This document shows positions 6,154 through 12,121 of a stretch of 12,121 nucleotides of DNA, in pieces. The notes beneath the pieces were generated by a model. It worked only from the letters and a program-made list of their open reading frames with translations. It ran no database searches and was not told the origin of the DNA. Every line of letters starts with the position of its first letter. Position 1 is the stretch's first letter. A program made the position numbers and the translations under genes. The DNA is from an uncultured Clostridia bacterium. GTDB taxonomy: Bacteria; Bacillota; Clostridia; Oscillospirales; CAG-272. The stretch is taken from the NCBI GenBank assembly GCA_947304475.1, contig CAMZBE010000010.1, forward strand, positions 1 through 12,121, written 5' to 3'.

Positions 6154-6193
6154 AACCTGTAAATACGGGAAAACGTCCGAAAGGAACGGAAGT

Positions 6194-7594
<1,401 letters not shown>

Positions 7595-7602
7595 AAACAA
7601 TG

Positions 7603-7634
7603 ACGACCGCCCGGTTTTCCGGGCGGTCGTGTTT
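7603..7634. terminator. Terminator after asnS
   Basis: A perfect 12-bp GC-rich stem (7603-7614 with 7619-7630) with a TTTT loop lies nine bases after the asnS stop codon, followed by a short GTTT. On the minus strand a TTGTTTTTAA tail follows, so it could serve transcripts arriving from both sides, namely asnS and the sigma-factor gene. Confidence 0.75.
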
Positions 7635-7651
7635 CCATGCGCGGGCGCGAA

Positions 7652-7782
7652 CGAAGTGAAGTTTTGCGCCGACGGCGCAAAGTGATGTGATCGCCGGTGC
7701 TCCGAAAAAGAGCGCCGGCGATCGTGACGTTTTTGTCTTCGGCAAAAGTGAAGTGCCGCGCGCCGGGGAACCGGCGCGCGGC
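7652..7782. repeat. Array of four stem-loops joined by GTGANGT linkers
   Basis: The spacer between asnS and the sigma-factor gene is filled with four hairpins of unrelated sequence. They are A, an 8-bp stem (7663-7670/7674-7681); B, 14 bp with one G-T pair (7689-7702/7710-7723); C, about 7 bp with a UUC(G) loop (7731-7737/7741-7747); and D, 12 bp perfect with a GGAA loop (7755-7766/7771-7782). They are separated by the related short linkers GAAGTGAAGT, AGTGATGTG, GTGACGT and AGTGAAGT, consensus GTGANGT. Similar stem-loop chains with GTGAAGT/GTGATGT linkers are, as I remember, common in intergenic spaces of gut Clostridia genomes, but I know no established name or function. No long reading frame or gene signal is seen. 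Confidence 0.7.
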
Positions 7783-7820
7783 GATGCTTTGCAGGGGGGC
7801 GGGTGCGAAAAATCCAGCGT

Positions 7821-9419
7821 TTATTGCACGTTCAGGACGCAGAACTGCGATACCTTTCCGGTATACAGCCCGCGATCCTTCCAAAGACAGGCAAGGACGG
7901 AACGCGTTCTGAACAAACCCATATTCACGTAGAAGTCAAGATCGTCTTTCAGATACGGATTCGAGTATTTTTTGATGGACGCATAGACCTTCTTCACCAT
8001 AGTTTTCGTTTTTTCAACAAGCGCCGCGAAGTCCGGATCGGTTTTGATCCGGTCCTCGTACTCCTCTCCCCGGGAAAGGATCGCGTCCACGGTCAGTTTT
8101 CCGTTCTCGTTGACGACGAATCCCTTGCGGATCAGATAATCGAGTATCCCCGCGTGCTCCTTTTTCAGTTCGTCGAACGGTTCCCCCTTTGCGACGCGCT
8201 GCAAAATCGAAATCGCAATCCGGTCGGGAACGCCGGTTTGTTCGAGATACCGAAGGCAGGGGAAACGATCCGACGTCCCGCTGCTGAGTTGATAACCGCG
8301 CCAGCGACCGTCGCCGCTGTGGTTTCCGCTGAAAGACTCTTGCGGCAGTTTGCATTCGTACCCCTCTTCAAAACCGCAGAAGCCCCAATCGGCGTCGCTC
8401 GGACGGGCGAAACGCTTGAATGCGGACGGGGGCAGAGCGCTTTGGTTCAGAAGATCACCGATCAGGAAGGAGAAGAACATCGCGGCGTCGTTTTCTCCGA
8501 CGGCGCTGACGTCGCACGTTTTTCCCGCTTCGCGCGAGACCGTCTTTTCAGCCAGTTTCCAGATCTTTTCGTAAACGTCCTCGCAATAGTCGCAGACGAT
8601 CTTATAGATCTCGTTTTCACATTCGACGGGATAAATGAAGAAGTTGGTCAGATACTTTCCGCCGTCCAGTTTTTTGAGCAGCGTCGCTTTTTCAAGGAGT
8701 TCGATCTCCTCTTCCATATAGGGCAGAGCGACGCCGAGCGCGATCGAGAGTTCTTCGGCGGTGGACGGGTTGTTGTTTGCCTCGCAAAGGATATTGACGG
8801 GGATCTTGCGCTTCACGGCTTTCCACGGAAGTCCGTCCGGTTGGTTGCCAGTCGAAACGAACTGAATGCTTTCGGGAGCGTAACTTCTTTTTCCGAATTC
8901 TCTTGCCATAAGCATACCTTCTTTCAGTTTTTTTCTGGCACGGAACAGTTTGGTTTTGACCGTGCCTTCGGGGATGGAAAGGGCTTCGGCGATCTCGGGA
9001 ATCCTCTTTTGCTTCACGTAATAGGCGACGACGATCTCGCGGTATTCCGACGAAACGAACGCCAGTTCCCGGCGAAGACGTCCGATCTGTTCTGCGCGCG
9101 CCAACTCGTCCTCGGGACAGTCGTCCGCCGCTATACCGTATTCCGAAACGTCGCCCGGGCAGATCGCGGCTCTCTCTGCGCTCCTGTCCGCCACCCACGA
9201 CGCGTATCGGTTTCTTGCGATCCGCCACACCCACGCGGAGAACCGCTTGATTTCAGCCCCTTTTTCGATCGCCGTCAGAACGTCGAGCGATACGTCGGAC
9301 GCAAGATCTTCGGCTTCGTGCGCGTCCCCCGTTTTTTTCAGGCAGAAATAGAAGAGTTTTTCGAGATAGTCCGAGATAAAGAGATCCCGGAGTCTCAAAC
9401 GGTCGACTTCGTTTGACAC
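7821..9419 (-). CDS. ECF-type sigma-70 family factor with long C-terminal extension
   Basis: This 532-residue protein starts like an ECF sigma factor. Region 2 spans about 10-80 (DAHEAEDLASDVSLDVL at 32-48, then FSAWVWRIARNRYASWV at 60-76). Region 4 spans about 112-167, with the helix-turn-helix IPEIAEALSIPEGTVKTKLF (140-159). A typical ECF factor ends near 170-190, but here another 360 residues follow. Residues about 205-262 look like a winged helix (STAEELSIALGV, then LLEKATLLKKLDGGKYLTN), and about 398-446 repeat that pattern (LDYLIRKGFVVNENGKLTVD). The stretch between is Cys- and aromatic-rich (CDYCEDVY, DWGFCGFEEGYEC). No membrane span and no adjacent anti-sigma gene is visible, so the extension may provide the control. 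The start is GTG with GGGGGGAG five bases upstream. Base composition is lower in G+C than neighbours. Target genes are unknown. Confidence 0.85.
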   Translation of the reverse strand: MSNEVDRLRLRDLFISDYLEKLFYFCLKKTGDAHEAEDLASDVSLDVLTAIEKGAEIKRFSAWVWRIARNRYASWVADRSAERAAICPGDVSEYGIAADDCPEDELARAEQIGRLRRELAFVSSEYREIVVAYYVKQKRIPEIAEALSIPEGTVKTKLFRARKKLKEGMLMAREFGKRSYAPESIQFVSTGNQPDGLPWKAVKRKIPVNILCEANNNPSTAEELSIALGVALPYMEEEIELLEKATLLKKLDGGKYLTNFFIYPVECENEIYKIVCDYCEDVYEKIWKLAEKTVSREAGKTCDVSAVGENDAAMFFSFLIGDLLNQSALPPSAFKRFARPSDADWGFCGFEEGYECKLPQESFSGNHSGDGRWRGYQLSSGTSDRFPCLRYLEQTGVPDRIAISILQRVAKGEPFDELKKEHAGILDYLIRKGFVVNENGKLTVDAILSRGEEYEDRIKTDPDFAALVEKTKTMVKKVYASIKKYSNPYLKDDLDFYVNMGLFRTRSVLACLWKDRGLYTGKVSQFCVLNVQ

Positions 9420-9480
9420 TATATCTCCCCCCTTTCACCCATATAGAGACGCGTTTTGCGTTTCGGTTTCACGTTTTTTC

Positions 9481-9520
9481 AAAAAAAACAAGAAAAGCGC
9501 CCGGCGGCGGGCGCTTTTCT
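9481..9520 (-). terminator. Terminator after the glycerol-1-phosphate dehydrogenase gene
   Basis: On the minus strand a perfect 13-bp stem (9520-9508 with 9503-9491) with a 4-base loop is followed by TTGTTTTTTTT, a textbook Rho-independent terminator located about 35 bases after the dehydrogenase stop codon. It separates that operon from the sigma-factor gene. Confidence 0.85.
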
Positions 9521-9553
9521 CTTTTGTTTGTGCTGCAGAACGGCGCGCGGCGT

Positions 9554-10876
9554 TTATCGGTTTTCCCGCAGCAGACACGCGTTTGCGAGGTCGGAGAGCC
9601 CGAGATCCCAGACCAGGCGCGAGAGGACGTACTTGTCGCGGACGTCGCGCGTCGCGGCAAACGTCAGGGGCAGTTCCGCCCTCGTCTGTCCGATCTCCTC
9701 GGGCGTTATCGGCGCGCCGATCGAGGAGAGCAGGGAACGGATTGCCTTCTCCCGCGGGATCTCCTCGCGGATGATGGTTTGGATCCCGTCCCAGTTGTCG
9801 GAAATGACCGACAGGCGCTCGGCGTGCTTTTTTCGATCGTACTTTCCGTCGCGCCCCTCGGCTTCGATCATCGCGTCGGCGCCGGGACCAACGAAGGCGC
9901 GCAGTTCTCTGAACCACGCGTCGGGCGAGAAATCTGCGACTGCCCGGATCGCCTTGTCTTTATCGGGTTTGACGTTCAGCAGCGCGTCGTAGATCCCGGC
10001 GGCACAGAGCGTCCCGACGGCGCATTGGGTGCCGTGCAGGGCGACCGGGGTTTTGAAGGCGAGCCCCCGCATATCCCAGATATGCGAGAAGTAGTGTTCC
10101 ACGCCCGACGCGGGGCGGGAAAGACCGGCGTAGTTCATCGCGGCGCCGGAGAGTACCAGTCCCTCAAATACCGCTTCGATCGCCGCCGGGCTGCGGGTGA
10201 GCAGTCCCTTGGCGTTTTCGACACACGTCGCGAGCGCCGCTTTCACGGCGGCGGCGACTTTTTCACAGTAGTATTCGCCGGTAATAAGGTTCGAGATCCG
10301 CCATTCGGCGATGCTGACGTATTTGGCGATCATATCCCCGATCCCGGCGATCAGCATTTCGTCGGGCGCGGTCGAGAGCAGATCGGTGTCCCCGATCAGA
10401 ACGGAGGCGCAGCGGCGGGGAAGCGAGACCTTCAGTCCGTTGACGACCATCGCCGCGGTATTCGACGCGTAGCCGTCCATCGAGGGGGCGGTCGCGACGA
10501 TCAGGTAGGGAACGCCCGCCGCCGTTGCCACGCACTTGCCGAGATCGTTTACGACGCCGGAACCAACCCCGACGACGAAATCGCAGGTCGGATCGTACCC
10601 TTTGAGGGCGGCGTCAAGTCCCGCTTCGTCGGGTTCGACGCCCGCCGGCAGAACCGAAAGCACGACCGGAATTCCCGCGTCCGTGAGCAGCCCTTTAACC
10701 TGTATTCCGCCCACCTTTACCGTGTTGGCGTCGGCGAGCAGGCATACCCGCGTCCCGCCGAGGCGGCGTACCTCGGAGACGACCATACGGACGGCGCCTC
10801 GTCCGACGTTCATTCGGTCGAACCCGGCGTCGTGGATCTTTCCGCAGGCGCATTTTACCCCGTGAAACAGTTGCAT
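9554..10876 (-). CDS. araM: Glycerol-1-phosphate dehydrogenase-like (AraM/EgsA family)
   Basis: This 440-residue protein belongs to the iron-containing alcohol dehydrogenase / dehydroquinate synthase superfamily, in the sn-glycerol-1-phosphate dehydrogenase branch. That enzyme interconverts dihydroxyacetone phosphate and glycerol-1-phosphate with NAD(P)H and a divalent metal. The nucleotide-binding glycine loop is GVGSGVVNDLGK (103-114). TAPSMDGYAS (129-138) is typical of this branch. Metal ligands are probably Asp181 (GIGDMIAKYVS), His261 (or His265) in SGVEHYFSH, and His281 (ALHGTQC). The length is a little above B. subtilis AraM (394). A GGAG lies six bases before the ATG. It lies 63 bases downstream of a sugar-type solute-binding protein gene on the same strand with no clear terminator between, so it may oxidise an imported polyol or glycoside-derived compound instead of making lipid. 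The symbol is by family, and the substrate is not certain. Confidence 0.88.
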   Translation of the reverse strand: MQLFHGVKCACGKIHDAGFDRMNVGRGAVRMVVSEVRRLGGTRVCLLADANTVKVGGIQVKGLLTDAGIPVVLSVLPAGVEPDEAGLDAALKGYDPTCDFVVGVGSGVVNDLGKCVATAAGVPYLIVATAPSMDGYASNTAAMVVNGLKVSLPRRCASVLIGDTDLLSTAPDEMLIAGIGDMIAKYVSIAEWRISNLITGEYYCEKVAAAVKAALATCVENAKGLLTRSPAAIEAVFEGLVLSGAAMNYAGLSRPASGVEHYFSHIWDMRGLAFKTPVALHGTQCAVGTLCAAGIYDALLNVKPDKDKAIRAVADFSPDAWFRELRAFVGPGADAMIEAEGRDGKYDRKKHAERLSVISDNWDGIQTIIREEIPREKAIRSLLSSIGAPITPEEIGQTRAELPLTFAATRDVRDKYVLSRLVWDLGLSDLANACLLRENR

Positions 10877-10939
10877 ATAACTCCGTCCCGGGGGCGTTCC
10901 CCCTTTGCCGTTTGAAAAAGTACCGGTTTTTCGCCCGGG

Positions 10940-12121
10940 TTAATCGGGCGTCTTCGGAAGCGTGTACCAGGTGCGGATAATGCCGTCGAGCGCGGTCTGT
11001 TTTGCCGTAATGCACGCCTCGTACTGGCTGGCAAGATCGCTCGACGTCACCTCGCAGTCGCCGCTCCGCATAATGATAATGAAGCGGTTGTTGGTGCCGA
11101 CGCAGTCCTCGATCATCTTGTCGCGCCCGTTGATGACGCTGTTGTAGATCAAGGTCAGCATCCGGTCGGTACCCTGGTCGTAGGTCGTGGTCTTGAACTT
11201 GGTCACGACCTCGAGAAACTCCCGGCGGACCTCGCCCGAATGTTCGCAGCAGTACTGCAGGAACGCCGAGATCGCCCGCGCCTTTTCCTGGCGCGTGTTG
11301 ACGTTGATCGCGCCGGCGTCGCCGATGGTGTGAATGCACGTGTTGTAGTGCTTATCTTCGCTGATCTTGGGGAGCGGAACCACCGTGAAGATATCGGTCA
11401 TTTCCTGGAACGACTTGTCCTCAAGCGCGCCGAGAACGACGGTACCGGCGGTGAGCATGGTCCCCTCCGCAAACTTGATCCGGTGATAGGCGGCGCCTGG
11501 TTTTTCGGGAGTGGACGCCTTGAAATTCCCCGTCGTCCCCATTGAGCCCTTACCCGTGTAGACCGTCGCGACGGCGTCGAAGATCTTACCGAGCGCGGTC
11601 GAGTCCTTCGAGTAGTAGATCCAGTCTTTCCCGTTGTACGGACTGCTTTCGTCCTCGATCGGTCTCACGTCGAAGAGGTCGTCCTCAGACGCGGAGAAAA
11701 TATACATCTCGTGCGCGAGCCCCCCGAAGTTGTCGACGACGATACCGAGCACGTCCCTGATCGAGTCCTGTCCGTCGCCATCGGTGTCCTCCCAGATCGC
11801 CTCGCACAGTTTGTGCAGCGTCTCCCAGGTCCATTTGCCCTCTTCCACGAAGTCGAAGAAGCGCGCCGAGAGTTTCTCGCCCGCCCCGAGCGTTTCGCCC
11901 TCGTCGAGGATCGCCGGCGCAAGTTTGGCGGAGGTCTCGTCCATCAGCGTCATGTTGACGGGGAGCACGCCCATCGCGCGCAGAACGTCGAGGAAATAAT
12001 CTCCGGCGAGGATATAACTGCGGTCGCCGGTCAGCGACAGACTGTTCATATAGTTGGTCATCCAGCCCTGCGTCTCGAAATCAAAGTAGGAGTTCGGGAT
12101 CGACCAGGTGTCCTTGAACAC
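10940..12121 (-). CDS. ABC transporter extracellular solute-binding protein (partial, N-terminus missing)
   Basis: Only the last 393 residues are inside the window; the start, signal peptide and lipobox lie beyond the right edge, and the first visible codon (GTG) is internal. The protein resembles family 1 (sugar-type) solute-binding lipoproteins: WTWETLHKLCEAIWEDTDGDGQD (97-119) is the characteristic Trp-rich helix followed by an EF-hand-like Asp loop (Asp112, 114, 116). The later segments LTAGTVVLGAL, IFTVVPLPK and GAINVNTRQEKARAISAFLQYC fit the C-terminal lobe of this family. It is expected to capture a carbohydrate or glycerol derivative at the outer face of the membrane and pass it to an ABC permease, presumably encoded further upstream. 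It is followed by the AraM-like dehydrogenase in the same operon. The ligand cannot be told from sequence. Confidence 0.85.
   Translation of the reverse strand: MFKDTWSIPNSYFDFETQGWMTNYMNSLSLTGDRSYILAGDYFLDVLRAMGVLPVNMTLMDETSAKLAPAILDEGETLGAGEKLSARFFDFVEEGKWTWETLHKLCEAIWEDTDGDGQDSIRDVLGIVVDNFGGLAHEMYIFSASEDDLFDVRPIEDESSPYNGKDWIYYSKDSTALGKIFDAVATVYTGKGSMGTTGNFKASTPEKPGAAYHRIKFAEGTMLTAGTVVLGALEDKSFQEMTDIFTVVPLPKISEDKHYNTCIHTIGDAGAINVNTRQEKARAISAFLQYCCEHSGEVRREFLEVVTKFKTTTYDQGTDRMLTLIYNSVINGRDKMIEDCVGTNNRFIIIMRSGDCEVTSSDLASQYEACITAKQTALDGIIRTWYTLPKTPD

Noticed and set aside
6154..6193. T-box or other riboswitch leader for asnS
   Set aside because: The predicted leader is only about 34 bases, with no specifier stem or antiterminator.
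7652..7782. CRISPR array
   Set aside because: There is no repeat of constant sequence and length with unique spacers; the repeated parts are short linkers and the variable parts are self-complementary hairpins.
7803..9416. A 537-codon open frame on the plus strand opposite the sigma-factor gene
   Set aside because: It mirrors the minus-strand gene, has no ribosome binding site or recognisable domain, and the minus-strand frame shows clear sigma regions 2 and 4 with a good start signal. Long antisense frames are expected in GC-biased coding DNA.
9445..9472. Possible ECF-type autoregulatory promoter (GTGAAACC followed by CGTCTC on the minus strand) before the sigma gene
   Set aside because: The spacing is about 14 bases instead of the usual 16-17, and the motifs are short, so it is not supported well enough to list.
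9413..10915. A 500-codon plus-strand open frame opposite the dehydrogenase gene
   Set aside because: The composition is Arg/Gly/Asp-rich as in antisense frames, it runs through a terminator, and the minus-strand dehydrogenase has complete family motifs.

Overview
The window looks like chromosomal DNA of a GC-rich member of the Bacillota, most likely an uncultured Clostridia-type gut or anaerobe lineage. This rests on hprK, a PadR/DUF1700/DUF4097 operon, a DUF4830 protein, a tiny Cys-rich Trp/Leu membrane protein and vegetative-type promoters (near-consensus -35/-10 boxes with 17-base spacers, several with an extended TGN -10). Sampled lines of the housekeeping part are up to about 75% G+C. 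The first gene (89-805, about 45% in a sampled line) and the sigma-factor gene (7821-9419, about 47% in a sampled line) are clearly more AT-rich, so they may have a different history.

Layout from left to right. A strong hairpin with a T-run (14-51) ends something outside the window. Two minus-strand genes follow as a probable operon: an alpha/beta hydrolase (827-1780) and, 21 bases downstream of it, a peptidase S51-like protein (89-805). Divergent from them is a compact plus-strand operon with overlapping genes: a PadR regulator (1944-2261), a DUF1700/HAAS membrane protein (2258-2869) and a DUF4097 beta-repeat protein (2862-3866). A hairpin and a strong promoter then lead into hprK (3965-4912). 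Next come a 31-residue Cys-rich small protein (5008-5103) and a DUF4830 protein (5197-5670) whose Shine-Dalgarno sequence is buried in a perfect hairpin. Convergent to it is a 107-residue uncharacterised, probably DNA-binding protein (5671-5994) with a palindromic operator over its own promoter.

The right half holds asnS (6194-7594), with its own promoter and a terminator. It is followed by an unusual array of four different stem-loops joined by GTGANGT linkers (7652-7782). The rest is on the minus strand: a 532-residue ECF-type sigma factor with a 360-residue C-terminal extension (7821-9419), a terminator, an AraM-like glycerol-1-phosphate dehydrogenase (9554-10876) and the C-terminal part of an ABC-transporter solute-binding protein (10940 to the window edge). 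The last two probably form one uptake-and-oxidation operon.

No RNA gene, CRISPR array or insertion sequence was recognised. The items most worth a second look are the stem-loop array, the extended sigma factor, the 107-residue protein with its operator, and the 31-residue protein with the hairpin-masked ribosome binding site after it.
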